Source: Deltaproteobacteria bacterium UBA2221 (GTDB lineage: Bacteria > Desulfobacterota > Syntrophorhabdia > Syntrophorhabdales > WCHB1-27). From it: DNA of 20,917 nucleotides. Both the position numbers and the translations under genes were made by a program. The notes beneath the pieces were generated by a model. It ran no database searches. It was not told the origin of the DNA and was given only the letters and a program-made list of their open reading frames with translations. Positions 7,498 to 15,507 of the stretch are shown here, in pieces. Numbering within the stretch: position 1 is the first letter of the stretch; every line of letters starts with the position of its first letter. Location: NCBI GenBank assembly GCA_002328485.1, contig DCUF01000029.1:1-20917 (forward strand), given 5' to 3'.

Positions 7498-7911
7498 GTG
7501 CGGAAAATCCAGATTTTCATAGGTATGGTGTGTCTTGTCTTATCCCTGTTTGGTTTTACTCGGGAGGGCCGAGGGCAAAACGAGAACGTGGGGAAGAGTA
7601 CCGAGGCAAAGTGGGAAAAATATGATTGGGATATGAACGGGGTCGAATATTTCTACGATAAAGAAAGCATTTCCTATCCATCAGCCACGACACTCCAGGT
7701 GAGGAGACAACGTGTTTTCCCCAGTGGAGCCTCTTACCGCAACATCGTTACCGTCGATCAGATAGACTGTGACAAAGGGAAATACCGCTATATCAGTATC
7801 GAGGTTACGAACAAGGATGGTAGCACAGAGGAATTTCTCAAGGCTTCGCAATGGGCCTATATCTCTGTTGGTATGCCCGAAGATTACTTTCTCAGGGAAT
7901 ACTGCAAATAA
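7498..7911 (+). CDS. Exported protein of the surface-adhesin E-like type
   Basis: A 137-residue protein starts at GTG 7498, with a near-perfect GGGAGGT ribosome site (7486-7492) six bases upstream. Residues 1-26 form a signal peptide (MRKIQIF then a hydrophobic core). The mature domain begins WEKYDWDMNGVEYFYDKESI and has a central pair of strands. It then shows VDQIDCDKGKYRY and SQWAYISVGMPEDYF, ending in a Cys near the C-terminus. The order W-x-x-Y, Y-x-D-x-x-S-I, I-D-C, W-x-x-I-x-P-like segment, terminal C matches the Adhesin_E fold found in many small proteobacterial exported proteins. The two mature cysteines probably form a disulphide. The adhesin role is known only for the H. influenzae protein, so binding vitronectin should not be assumed here. 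Confidence 0.75.
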   Translation: MRKIQIFIGMVCLVLSLFGFTREGRGQNENVGKSTEAKWEKYDWDMNGVEYFYDKESISYPSATTLQVRRQRVFPSGASYRNIVTVDQIDCDKGKYRYISIEVTNKDGSTEEFLKASQWAYISVGMPEDYFLREYCK

Positions 7912-8031
7912 CCTGTACACATCACCTCGCAGGGTCTTTCGGTAGTCGGGTTTTTCCGGCAATGGGCTGTATTTTATGGTTAATCCATTTCTTTCCTAAG
8001 CATCTGTGCGATCTGCCGATAAAAAAGATGC

Positions 8032-8375
8032 ATGGTTAAAGCGATCGATTCATCATTGGCGGCTCTCTCCGCCTTCATCAGTAAACTATCCGTAATTGGG
8101 GGCAATGTCGCCAACTGTTCCGCCGAAGGCTATAAGAGGAGAGAGACAACCATCAGTGGGGGTAACCAAGGGTCGTCTGAGATCTCACCGCGAACGGTTC
8201 AAACCGCTGGGCGGATGGTACAGCATTCAGAGGGGCGATTTCGCGAGTTCTCGAATGTGGACCTCAACCACGAGATTCCACAGATGATCATTGCGCAGCG
8301 GGTTATGAGGCAAATCTTAAGGTCTTGCAGACCGAAGGAGACATGCTGAAATCCACGCTTGAACTCTTCACCTAA
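8032..8375 (+). pseudogene. Orphan flagellar rod/hook-family small protein, frameshifted
   Basis: The N-terminal 40 residues (MVKAIDSSLAALSAF, then GGNVANCSAEGYKRRE) match the first domain of FlgB/FlgC/FlgG-type axial proteins, with the (A/S)N(V/I)AN...GYK(R/K) signature. Near the end, REFSNVDLNHEIPQMIIAQR matches the C-terminal axial domain (SNVDL...M). The frame then derails and stops at 8347-8349. Adding one G in the GGG at 8300-8302 restores GYEANLKVLQTEGDMLKSTLEL and a stop at 8373-8375, the expected family ending. The restored protein would be 114 residues, short for FlgC because the middle is small. Cause: true mutation or a sequencing error in a G run. No other flagellar gene is nearby. 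The start has no strong ribosome site. Confidence 0.8.
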
Positions 8376-8410
8376 GCCGCTTCTGTCGCAAAGCCTAGAA
8401 GTCTCCGTTC

Positions 8411-8986
8411 TTATTTCTTGCCCGTCTTCTCTGCCCTGCTTTTTGTCCCCGGGGAATGGCCAAAAAACTCTTTTCTGAATGATTCTAAGGCCAATTCGGT
8501 TGTCCTTGCAGCGGTTCTCTTTGTATCAGCCCATGCTGCCAGTTGATTGATTTTTACGTTTGTAGTCCAGATCAGCTTTCCACTCGGATTGCCGATCAAG
8601 TCAAGCCTTAAGCTGGTCAGCAGGAGCGGTTCAACCCTTCTTTGTTCGAGTGTCCCAACGAATAGGCCGTCAACATGGAGGTTATCTTGCAGGCTTTTCC
8701 GCACATCGCCGGGAAGGGCACCGGCGGCACAGATACCCGCCGCATGGTCCGGAGTGGCTTGATTGACGACCTCGACACCCGCATCCGCCAAGCCCTTGCC
8801 GAGGATATTGGCTATTTCCAGTCTTAAGGTAGGGTCTGGCCGACAAAGCTCGAGTACCACTTTTCTCGGCAGATAAGCCGAAACGGATTTGTCGTCATAA
8901 AAGAAGCGGGCGCCGGTGTTCTTGGAGGTGCCGCAGGAAATGAACCAAAAGAGCATGCAGAGCAGCAGGAGGACCTTTTGAGCCAT
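8411..8986 (-). CDS. Lipoprotein of unknown function
   Basis: From the ATG at 8984-8986 (minus) the protein has 191 residues. Residues 1-18 are a lipoprotein signal (MAQK, a Leu-rich core, then a lipobox ending FISC with C18 lipidated). Gly at +2 suggests an outer-membrane destination. The mature part alternates strands and helices: RKVVLELCRPDPTLRLEIANILGKGL, then VDGLFVGTLEQRRV, then a strand LIWTTNVKI and a C-terminal helix. This pattern of a nucleotide-binding-like alpha/beta lipoprotein recalls LpoB/CsgG-type proteins, but no signature confirms it. It starts 35 bases after the stop of the CoA-binding gene and is very likely co-transcribed with it. The frame is open further upstream, but the longer version would have no signal sequence at its start. 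Confidence 0.75.
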   Translation of the reverse strand: MAQKVLLLLCMLFWFISCGTSKNTGARFFYDDKSVSAYLPRKVVLELCRPDPTLRLEIANILGKGLADAGVEVVNQATPDHAAGICAAGALPGDVRKSLQDNLHVDGLFVGTLEQRRVEPLLLTSLRLDLIGNPSGKLIWTTNVKINQLAAWADTKRTAARTTELALESFRKEFFGHSPGTKSRAEKTGKK

Positions 8987-9021
8987 TCCTGGTGCTCTGC
9001 AGTATTTGAGCCGAAGGCCTG

Positions 9022-9438
9022 CTAATCGCCTTTCGGAAAGAGCCTCTCGTGTTCTCTCTTCACACATATGTCTGAGAAGAATTCTATATCGGCCCTCTCG
9101 ACCAGACCTTTTGCCTCGTGATTTACTATGCCGATCTGCAGCCATATGGCCTTTGGATGCAGCTTTATAGCTTCTTCGACAACAGGGACAACTTTTTCAG
9201 ACCGCATGAATATGTCCACGACATCGACCTTTTCGGTGATCTCCGATAGGCTCCTGTAAGACTTTTCCCCGAGAATCTCCTGGGTCCCGGGGTTCACCGG
9301 GATGATGCGATACCCCTTAGACTGGAGGAAGCGGCCGACCTTGTTGCTATCCTTGCTTTCGTCTCCCGAAAGTCCGACAATGGCGATGACATGAGAGGTA
9401 TTCAGAAGCTCCTTGACCGCCTGATCATGATCTTTCAT
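9022..9438 (-). CDS. CoA-binding protein (YccU type)
   Basis: A 138-residue single-domain Rossmann-like protein (CoA_binding_2 family, as in E. coli YccU). The first strand and loop are seen in VIAIVGLSGDESKDSNKVG (about 17-35), followed by GYRIIPVNPG (about 42-51). VDVVDIFMRSEKVVPVVEEAI (about 71-91) and AIWLQIGIVNHEA (about 97-109) complete the conserved blocks. The Cys in DICVKREH is also conserved in the family. The protein binds CoA or a related nucleotide in the cytoplasm; its physiological role is not settled. The ATG has AAGGAG five bases upstream. It heads a two-gene minus-strand unit with the lipoprotein gene. Confidence 0.88.
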   Translation of the reverse strand: MKDHDQAVKELLNTSHVIAIVGLSGDESKDSNKVGRFLQSKGYRIIPVNPGTQEILGEKSYRSLSEITEKVDVVDIFMRSEKVVPVVEEAIKLHPKAIWLQIGIVNHEAKGLVERADIEFFSDICVKREHERLFPKGD

Positions 9439-9461
9439 TCCTGCTCCTTTATTTTTTAGGA

Positions 9462-9490
9462 ACTGTAAAACCGGAGAAGCCGTTTGTCAA
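9462..9490 (-). promoter_or_regulatory. Sigma-70 promoter for the CoA-binding / lipoprotein unit
   Basis: Read on the minus strand, TTGACA (9490-9485) is followed by 17 bases and TACAGT (9467-9462). The predicted transcript starts near 9455, just ahead of the ribosome site for the gene that begins at 9438. Confidence 0.6.
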
Positions 9491-9557
9491 CGAGGAACTG
9501 ACCTTCCATACCGTCCAAGTGCAAGTGCCTCATCTACTTTAAAACCAACTTTATTTG

Positions 9558-9566
9558 TGATACCCT
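9558..9566 (+). promoter_or_regulatory. TGATACCCT motif 16 bases before the tatA/B start
   Basis: The 9-base motif ends seven bases before the ATG, and no Shine-Dalgarno sequence lies between them. The same nine bases lie at exactly the same distance before the uup start (18404-18412). It could be a -10 element that yields a leaderless transcript. Confidence 0.35.
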
Positions 9567-9573
9567 AGCCTCC

Positions 9574-9819
9574 ATGTTCAATATTGGATTTCCCGAGCTT
9601 CTCATTATTCTCGCCGTGGCCCTTCTGGTAGTTGGACCCTCGAAGCTCCCGGAATTGGCCCGTTCGATAGGGAAAGCCTTTGGCCAATTCAAACGCATGG
9701 CCGATGACGTACGGGATACCATCGACCAAGAGGTGGCGGTAGAGGAAAACAAAGAAGAGAAGAAAGACATTCCGCCACAAGGCGAAGAAAGCAAGTCCCA
9801 TGAACCCCCGAAGTCATGA
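9574..9819 (+). CDS. tatB: Twin-arginine translocase subunit TatA/TatB
   Basis: An 81-residue inner-membrane component of the Tat pathway, which exports folded proteins. It has one N-terminal membrane helix (MFNIGFPELLIILAVALLVV), a GPSKLPELAR hinge at 21-30, an amphipathic helix to about 50 and a charged, probably disordered tail. The MFxIGFxEL start and GPxxLPxxxR hinge lean towards TatB; the short length leans towards TatA. With only one such gene beside tatC, it may do both jobs or partner with a tatA elsewhere. It overlaps tatC by four bases (ATGA), showing translational coupling. There is no recognisable ribosome site. Confidence 0.9.
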   Translation: MFNIGFPELLIILAVALLVVGPSKLPELARSIGKAFGQFKRMADDVRDTIDQEVAVEENKEEKKDIPPQGEESKSHEPPKS

Positions 9820-10553
9820 AGGACGAGAAACAGCCGTTCCTTGCCCACCTTACGGAACTCCGAAATAGACTACTTGTAGCGGTCATCGCCTTCGGCATCG
9901 CCCTTGTCTTTACCTACAGCTACAAAGAGCAGATTTTCACCGTCTTGATGGATCCTTTCGTAACCATAATGCCGACGGGAAGCTCATTCATTTTTACCAG
10001 TGTCACAGAGGCGTTCATGGCCTATTTCAAGCTTTCTCTTGTGGCTGCTGTGTTCGTCTCCTCGCCGGCCCTCCTCTATGAGCTTTGGATGTTTGTGTCA
10101 CCCGGGCTCTATGAGAAAGAGAAGAGGTACGTAGTCCCCTTCATAACCTTCGGGAGCGCCTTGTTTGTCACGGGCATTCTGTTTTGCTATTTCCTTGTCA
10201 TGCCCTTTCTATTCAATTTCTTTGTCGGTTTTGGAAGCGATTTTGTTGTCCCTATGCCGAGCCTGAAGGAATACATAGGGCTCGTAATCAGGCTGCTTGT
10301 CATGTTTGGCCTCATGTTCGAAATGCCCCTCCTTGTTTACTATCTTGCCAAGATAGGGGTCATCAGATATGACACCCTCGCCCGAAAGAGGCGGTATGCT
10401 ATTCTGGGCATATTTGTTGTCAGTGCCGTGATCACACCCCCTGACGTGGCGAGCCAAACGCTCATGGTCGTGCCTCTTTACGGGCTTTACGAAGTTAGTG
10501 TTCTCATTGCCAGGGTATTTGGTAAGAAGGAGGAGAAGTATGTCTCAGACTGA
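9816..10553 (+). CDS. tatC: Sec-independent protein translocase TatC
   Basis: The multi-spanning receptor of the Tat machinery that recognises twin-arginine signal peptides. The protein is 245 residues with six predicted membrane helices, standard for the family. The N-terminal LAHLTELRNRLL motif (9-20) contains the conserved Glu of the cytoplasmic signal-peptide site. FVSPGLYEKEKR (93-104) carries F93, P96 and E102, corresponding to E. coli F94 and E103. A proline-rich segment, AVITPPDVASQ, lies near 205-218. It starts inside the end of tatB and its end overlaps the glmU start by 14 bases, so the three are one transcript. Confidence 0.96.
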   Translation: MKDEKQPFLAHLTELRNRLLVAVIAFGIALVFTYSYKEQIFTVLMDPFVTIMPTGSSFIFTSVTEAFMAYFKLSLVAAVFVSSPALLYELWMFVSPGLYEKEKRYVVPFITFGSALFVTGILFCYFLVMPFLFNFFVGFGSDFVVPMPSLKEYIGLVIRLLVMFGLMFEMPLLVYYLAKIGVIRYDTLARKRRYAILGIFVVSAVITPPDVASQTLMVVPLYGLYEVSVLIARVFGKKEEKYVSD

Positions 10554-11532
10554 TGTCATTGTTCTGGCTGCGGGCAAGGGCACGAGGATGCTTTCAGACA
10601 AGCCCAAGGTCATGCATGAGATCATGGGCCGTCCCATGATAGGCCACGTGGTGAGCGCGGCAACCGGTCTTAATCCCCATAAGATAATCGTGGTGACCGG
10701 ACATGGAAGGGAGGCAGTGGAAGACTATCTGAAATCCTCACCCGTGTCTTTTGCCGTCCAGGATCCTCAGCTTGGGACAGCCCACGCCCTGCTGGTCTGT
10801 GGCGACTCTCTTGGCTCCAACGATGTACTTGTCCTGTACGGTGATGTGCCGTTGATCCAGCGTCAAACGCTGCAAAGCATCATGGCAATCTTTGCCCGTT
10901 CCGATGGTATCGTTTTTATGACCACGGAAACTGCCACCCCTGACGGGTACGGCCGGGTGATAATGAACGACGGCTGTATTGAGGCCATCGTTGAGGATAA
11001 TGACGCCACGGAGGAGCAGAAGAAGATCCGGGAGATCAATACGGGCATCTGTATGCTTCGGGCAGACAGACTGCCCCTCTTGAAGAAGATCGGTGCGGAC
11101 AACAGGAAAAGGGAATACTATCTAACGGATATCTGTCTTGTGGCACAAAGAGAAGGAATCAAGGTGGGGGCCTACCACCATCCCGACAGCCGGGAGGTAT
11201 TGGGCGTCAACACAAGGCAGGATCAGACCGAAGCCAATCTCATCATGAAGGACCGAAAGCTCGATTTGCTGCTCTCGCAAGGGGTCACGCTGGTCTCACG
11301 TGATATCTACATTGAATCGGAGGTTGAGGTCGGTAGAGATTCCATCATCTACCCAAACTGTTATCTGGGTGGAAGGACCCGTATCGGCCAAGGGGTCGTT
11401 GTGTGGCCGAACTCTGTTATAATCGATTCGACCGTCGAGGACGGGGCTATTATCAAAGGAATTTCGAGACTCGAGGGTGCCGTCGTAGGAAGAGACACCG
11501 AGGTCGATCCGCCAGTGAACTTTGGCGCCTAA
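10540..11532 (+). CDS. glmU: Short GlmU: GlcNAc-1-phosphate uridylyltransferase without acetyltransferase site
   Basis: The N-terminal domain makes UDP-GlcNAc from GlcNAc-1-P and UTP in the cytoplasm. It carries LAAGKGTRM (9-17) with KPKVM after it, the QLGTAHALL substrate motif, YGDVPLI with the metal Asp, GYGRVI and EINTGI. A left-handed beta-helix starts after about residue 240 (IESEVEVGRDSIIYPN). The protein then stops at 330 residues, where usual GlmU runs to about 456. The missing part holds the RPG loop and the Arg, Lys, His, Tyr and Asn residues of the acetyltransferase site. Start ATG 10540 has AAGGAGGAG just upstream. An in-frame start at 10498 lies inside tatC and is not preferred. 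The gene is followed by glmS after 45 bases. I infer that another enzyme must acetylate GlcN-1-P, or that this is a truncation. Confidence 0.9.
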   Translation: MSQTDVIVLAAGKGTRMLSDKPKVMHEIMGRPMIGHVVSAATGLNPHKIIVVTGHGREAVEDYLKSSPVSFAVQDPQLGTAHALLVCGDSLGSNDVLVLYGDVPLIQRQTLQSIMAIFARSDGIVFMTTETATPDGYGRVIMNDGCIEAIVEDNDATEEQKKIREINTGICMLRADRLPLLKKIGADNRKREYYLTDICLVAQREGIKVGAYHHPDSREVLGVNTRQDQTEANLIMKDRKLDLLLSQGVTLVSRDIYIESEVEVGRDSIIYPNCYLGGRTRIGQGVVVWPNSVIIDSTVEDGAIIKGISRLEGAVVGRDTEVDPPVNFGA

Positions 11533-11577
11533 GCAGGATCTGAAACCCAGCCTTACTGCCGATCCCAGGAGGAAGTG

Positions 11578-13395
11578 ATGTGCGGAATAGTCGGATACCT
11601 TGGCAATGTGGAGGCCTATCCCATTCTTATTGATTCGCTGAAGAAGCTTGAATACCGAGGATACGATTCTGCCGGAATCGCCGTCTGGTGCCAGGGAAAG
11701 ATTGAGGTTGCGCGGCATAAGGGCAAGGTGGACGAACTGCGAGGGGCGTGCAAGAACGGGTTCGAGGGAAAGATGGGGCTGGCACATACCCGATGGGCCA
11801 CCCACGGCATCCCTTCGGAACGGAATGCCCATCCCCATCGTTCCCAGGATGTTGTGGTCGTACATAACGGAATAGTGGAAAACTACATGGAGTTGAAGGA
11901 AAAGCTGCGAGCCGAAGGGGACACGTTTCTCTCCGATACGGACACTGAGGTAATCCCTCACCTTATAAAGAGTCACATGAACAAAGGGGAGGATTTCGTG
12001 ACAGCGGTCCGCTCGAGCATAGATGACATAGCCGGTTCCTTTGCGCTCGGCATTATCCGCGAAGAGGAAAAGACCCTAATTGCCGCGAAGAAGGAGAGCC
12101 CGCTGGTGATCGGGATAGGAGACGGAGAATACTTCATCGCCAGCGACGTGCCGGCCCTCATCGGTCTAACCAACCGTTTCATCTTCCTGGAGGATGGAGA
12201 CATGGCGGTGATGAATGAGGATGGCATCCACCTAACGGACCTCGAGGGAAAGGGGGTTGATCGGCCCGTCCAAGTGATCAACTGGACTGCTGCCATGGCA
12301 GAGAAGGGTGGGTACAAGCACTTCATGCTCAAGGAGATCTTTGAGCAGCCGCGGGCAATATCTGACACGCTTATCGGTCGGATTCGGGAGGAGAGCGGAC
12401 GGGTTGACTTTGAAGAGCTGGAGCTTCCCGGCATCAGTCGATTCAAAAGGATATGGATGGTTGCCTGCGGCACTTCTTATCATGCCTGTCTTATAGGCAA
12501 ACACATGATTGAGCGGAATTTGAGACTGCCTGTGGAGGTTGATATCGCGTCGGAGTTCCGATATCGTGACCCGCTTCTGACGACGAGCGATATGCTCATC
12601 CTGGTTTCCCAGTCCGGGGAGACTGCCGACACTATTGCAGCCATGAAGGAGGGCAAACGGAAGGGCGCGTACACCCTTGCTGTCTGCAACGTGGTTGGCA
12701 GCACCCTTGCCAGAGAGTGCGATGGTGTTGTTTTCACGCACGCCGGCCCGGAAATCGGCGTAGCCTCCACGAAGGCCTTTACCACCCAGGTTTCAGTTCT
12801 CTACCTTCTTATGCTTCATATGGGGCAGATGCTGGAGGTCCTAGACCAGGACACGATCAGGCAAAAGATCGGCGAGATCAAAAAGATCCCCCGCAAGATT
12901 CAATTGGCCCTCGAGGAGAACGAGAACATCGTCGAGCTTGCCAGGAGGTACATGAAGTATAGGAATTTTCTATATCTAGGGAGAGGCATAAACTTTCCCA
13001 CCGCACTTGAGGGTGCCCTCAAGCTGAAGGAGATTTCATACATCCACGCGGAGGCGTACGCCGCCGGCGAGATGAAGCACGGCCCTATCGCCCTTATCGA
13101 CGAAAATATGCCGGTTGTCTTTGTCTCACCACACGACCAAACCTATCAGAAGACCTGCAGCAACGTTCAGGAGGTGGTGTCACGGCGGGGCAACATCCTG
13201 CTCTGTACGGATCATGACGGCCACGAGATGAGGGAGGCGACCGATACCCTTCTTCATGTCCCGGGCACCGACTATGACTTGCAGCCCCTGGTTTTTGTCG
13301 TGCCCCTGCAAATGTTTGCCTACCACATAGCCAATCTTTTGGGGACGGACGTGGATCAGCCCAGGAATCTGGCCAAGTCGGTGACTGTGGAGTAA
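11578..13395 (+). CDS. glmS: Glutamine-fructose-6-phosphate aminotransferase (isomerizing)
   Basis: Makes glucosamine-6-phosphate from fructose-6-phosphate and glutamine, the entry step to amino sugars for peptidoglycan and lipid A. The 605-residue protein starts MCGIVGY, where Cys after the removed Met is the glutaminase nucleophile. The correct start is therefore the ATG at 11578, with AGGAGG five bases upstream, and not the GTG at 11575. Domain order is glutaminase (about 1-240, with THTRWATHG-like LAHTRWATHG and HNGIVENY), then two SIS domains (about 285-425 and 455-595; VSQSGETADT is in the first). The C-terminal LAKSVTVE with its catalytic Lys is intact. It sits after the short glmU and supplies its pathway. 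No glmS-ribozyme-like leader fits in the 45-base gap. Confidence 0.97.
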   Translation: MCGIVGYLGNVEAYPILIDSLKKLEYRGYDSAGIAVWCQGKIEVARHKGKVDELRGACKNGFEGKMGLAHTRWATHGIPSERNAHPHRSQDVVVVHNGIVENYMELKEKLRAEGDTFLSDTDTEVIPHLIKSHMNKGEDFVTAVRSSIDDIAGSFALGIIREEEKTLIAAKKESPLVIGIGDGEYFIASDVPALIGLTNRFIFLEDGDMAVMNEDGIHLTDLEGKGVDRPVQVINWTAAMAEKGGYKHFMLKEIFEQPRAISDTLIGRIREESGRVDFEELELPGISRFKRIWMVACGTSYHACLIGKHMIERNLRLPVEVDIASEFRYRDPLLTTSDMLILVSQSGETADTIAAMKEGKRKGAYTLAVCNVVGSTLARECDGVVFTHAGPEIGVASTKAFTTQVSVLYLLMLHMGQMLEVLDQDTIRQKIGEIKKIPRKIQLALEENENIVELARRYMKYRNFLYLGRGINFPTALEGALKLKEISYIHAEAYAAGEMKHGPIALIDENMPVVFVSPHDQTYQKTCSNVQEVVSRRGNILLCTDHDGHEMREATDTLLHVPGTDYDLQPLVFVVPLQMFAYHIANLLGTDVDQPRNLAKSVTVE

Positions 13396-13768
13396 AAGGA
13401 TGGCGGATCGCCGGGTGTCCCCGGGAGACAGTGTCCGTCTTGGCCCCCTCCTTATCTATGTTCCTCAGGAGAAGGTTCTCCACGGGTACCGGGAGGATGA
13501 GAAACCCTTCGGGGGGGTCCGTTACCTTCGACATCAAGCGCTCTGTGGATGAGATCGAGGATATCTTCCAGGTAAAAGGTATTATGGAAAAGCGGAGACC
13601 TGTTTACATCATCACAAGGGACAGCCCTGGCGAAGCCCGAGAGAGACCTGCTGGCCACGGGCAGGCTGACGATTCTATGCAGACAAGACATGGGCTGGGG
13701 CAGGGTCCCTCCCGTTTCTTTGAAATGAATAAGGGCCCTTCAACTTCATCATCGCGGGATAATCAGGC
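13396..13768. other. Gap with broken reading frames, possible gene relic
   Basis: An ATG at 13400, after AAAAGG, starts a frame reading MADRRVSPGDSVRLGPLLIY, which stops after 50 codons. A second frame then continues with IKRSVDEIEDIFQVKGIMEK and RRPVYIITRDSPGEARER, and a third with DLLATGRLTILCRQDMGWG. Such switching suggests a former protein of about 100 residues broken by two or more frameshifts. RPVYIITRD followed by a L-x-x-G-R stretch recalls the C-terminal soluble end of PMT/GT39 glycosyltransferases, the family of the next gene, but this is speculative. No terminator after glmS is seen. Confidence 0.35.
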
Positions 13769-15445
13769 ATGGTGGTAACAAGGTTTATCGAAAAAATTGG
13801 CCGACGGAAGCAATGTGCACTCTGCTTCCTCTTCATTCTTCTCTGTGGCTATCTCTTTTTTTTCTTCGGGATGGGCAGCTATTCGTTGAAGGAGCCGGAC
13901 GAGGGCAGATACGCAGAGATTCCACGGGAGATGGTTGAGCAAGGCAATTATCTTGTCCCCCATCTCAATTACGTGCGCTACTTCGAAAAGCCCCCCTTTT
14001 TCTACTGGGTTACGGCTGGGTCATACCACCTGTTTGGGGTGAATGAATGGGCCTGCAGGCTACCTAATGCCCTGGCGGCTCTCCTTTGCGCACTCTCACT
14101 CTACCTCGTTGCTCGAAAATGGTTTGGTCAGCGGACCGCCTTCTTGAGCTCGCTCATTCTCATCTCTTCCTTTGGTTTCTTTGCCATGGCTAGAATCGTC
14201 ACGACGGACTTGCTTTTCGGGGTTCTTCTCTTTGCCGCTATCCTTTGCTTCAACGTCTATTACCGGGAAGGGAAGGAGTCCTACAGGCGTCTGTTCTATC
14301 TCTGGCTTGCCTTGGCAACCTTGACGAAAGGGCCTGTGTCGCTGATCCTTGTGGGGGGTACCATTCTGATTTACCTCCTCACCGAGAGGCGGCTTGCATT
14401 CTTAAAAGAACTTTTGAGGCCTAAGGGTATCCTCCTGTACCTGCTCGTGGCAGCCCCATGGTTCGTTGCTATCTCCGTGAAGGAGACCGAATTCTTCAGC
14501 TTCTTCTTCATTGATCAGCATGTTTTACGGTTCCTGACAAGCAAGCATAACCGCACCGGCCCCGTGTACTATTTCATACCGGTGTTGCTGGGCGGCATGC
14601 TTCCCTGGGCGGTATTTCTGCCACGATGTATCGCAGAGCTTTGGCGCGTCAAGGAACTCCGCCTTTTCTTTATCTGGTCCGGGGTCGTCTTACTCTTTTT
14701 CAGTTTATCTGGGTCTAAATTGGCTCCGTACATTCTACCGGTCTTCCCGGCACTATCCCTTATTCTGGGCTATCTTTTTGGTAGGCATTGGAAAGATCAG
14801 GTTTCCGGCCAAGAGGCCATCAGCTACGTCCTATTGTTCGCAATAATAGGTCTTTCTGGGCTTGCGGTACTCCACGGGGGCCTCGGGCAATTCGTGATGA
14901 ACCCGCAGACACTCGACATCATAAAGGCTATAAAAGGTCTCGGGCTCGGGTTTGCCATCGTATCAGGGGCGATTATTGGCCTATTGTGTCTAAGGAACAT
15001 GCGCAGATACGAATCCCTTTTCGTCCTCCTCGCAGGCTTTTCTCTTTCACTGATCGTGCTTGTCATGCTCCATTCCAACGTCCTTGACGACCAGAGGACC
15101 GCAAAGGCCCTAGCCGAGACGATCAAGCGTTCTACCAATCCTGCGGCAGCGGTGGTCATTTACGGTTCCTTCGAACAGACCATCCCATTCTATACGGGGC
15201 GTAGGGTCTACCTTGCCGATTACACGGGCGAGTTGAAGATGGGGGCAAAGTATCCGGATGCGAAGCCATTCTTTCTGACAAAACAGGAATTTCAGGAACT
15301 TCTTGACTCGGACAAGCTGGTATTTTGTGTAGTAAAAGAAAAGAGGTTGGACAACCTTGTCCATAAGGCCGGTCGTAGGATCGAGATTTTGGGCTGCCAG
15401 AATGAAAGGTGCCTTATTAGCAACCAGCCGTATCAGTCCAAATAG
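13769..15445 (+). CDS. GT39-family (ArnT/PMT-like) membrane glycosyltransferase
   Basis: An integral membrane enzyme of the GT-C fold that transfers a sugar from a polyprenyl-phosphate carrier to an envelope acceptor such as lipid A or a protein. The 558-residue protein has about twelve hydrophobic segments. The catalytic first periplasmic loop reads EPDEGRYAEIPREM (42-55, with the conserved Asp-Glu). It continues YFEKPPFFYW (71-80), the ArnT/PMT hallmark. A soluble C-terminal part of about 110 residues follows the last helix (from about 445). Start ATG 13769 has only a weak ribosome site. It follows glmU-glmS but after a 370-base gap, so its operon membership is uncertain. Substrate (aminoarabinose, mannose or other) cannot be told from sequence. 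Confidence 0.85.
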   Translation: MVVTRFIEKIGRRKQCALCFLFILLCGYLFFFFGMGSYSLKEPDEGRYAEIPREMVEQGNYLVPHLNYVRYFEKPPFFYWVTAGSYHLFGVNEWACRLPNALAALLCALSLYLVARKWFGQRTAFLSSLILISSFGFFAMARIVTTDLLFGVLLFAAILCFNVYYREGKESYRRLFYLWLALATLTKGPVSLILVGGTILIYLLTERRLAFLKELLRPKGILLYLLVAAPWFVAISVKETEFFSFFFIDQHVLRFLTSKHNRTGPVYYFIPVLLGGMLPWAVFLPRCIAELWRVKELRLFFIWSGVVLLFFSLSGSKLAPYILPVFPALSLILGYLFGRHWKDQVSGQEAISYVLLFAIIGLSGLAVLHGGLGQFVMNPQTLDIIKAIKGLGLGFAIVSGAIIGLLCLRNMRRYESLFVLLAGFSLSLIVLVMLHSNVLDDQRTAKALAETIKRSTNPAAAVVIYGSFEQTIPFYTGRRVYLADYTGELKMGAKYPDAKPFFLTKQEFQELLDSDKLVFCVVKEKRLDNLVHKAGRRIEILGCQNERCLISNQPYQSK

Positions 15446-15507
15446 TTGTATTCAGATTGACTGGTAGAATTCACTCGTGGTTTAGAACAGGGACGCTGAA
15501 AGTGGAG

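Noticed and set aside
11533..11577. glmS ribozyme or regulatory leader
   Set aside because: Only 45 bases lie between glmU and glmS, far too short for the ribozyme, and its core is not seen.
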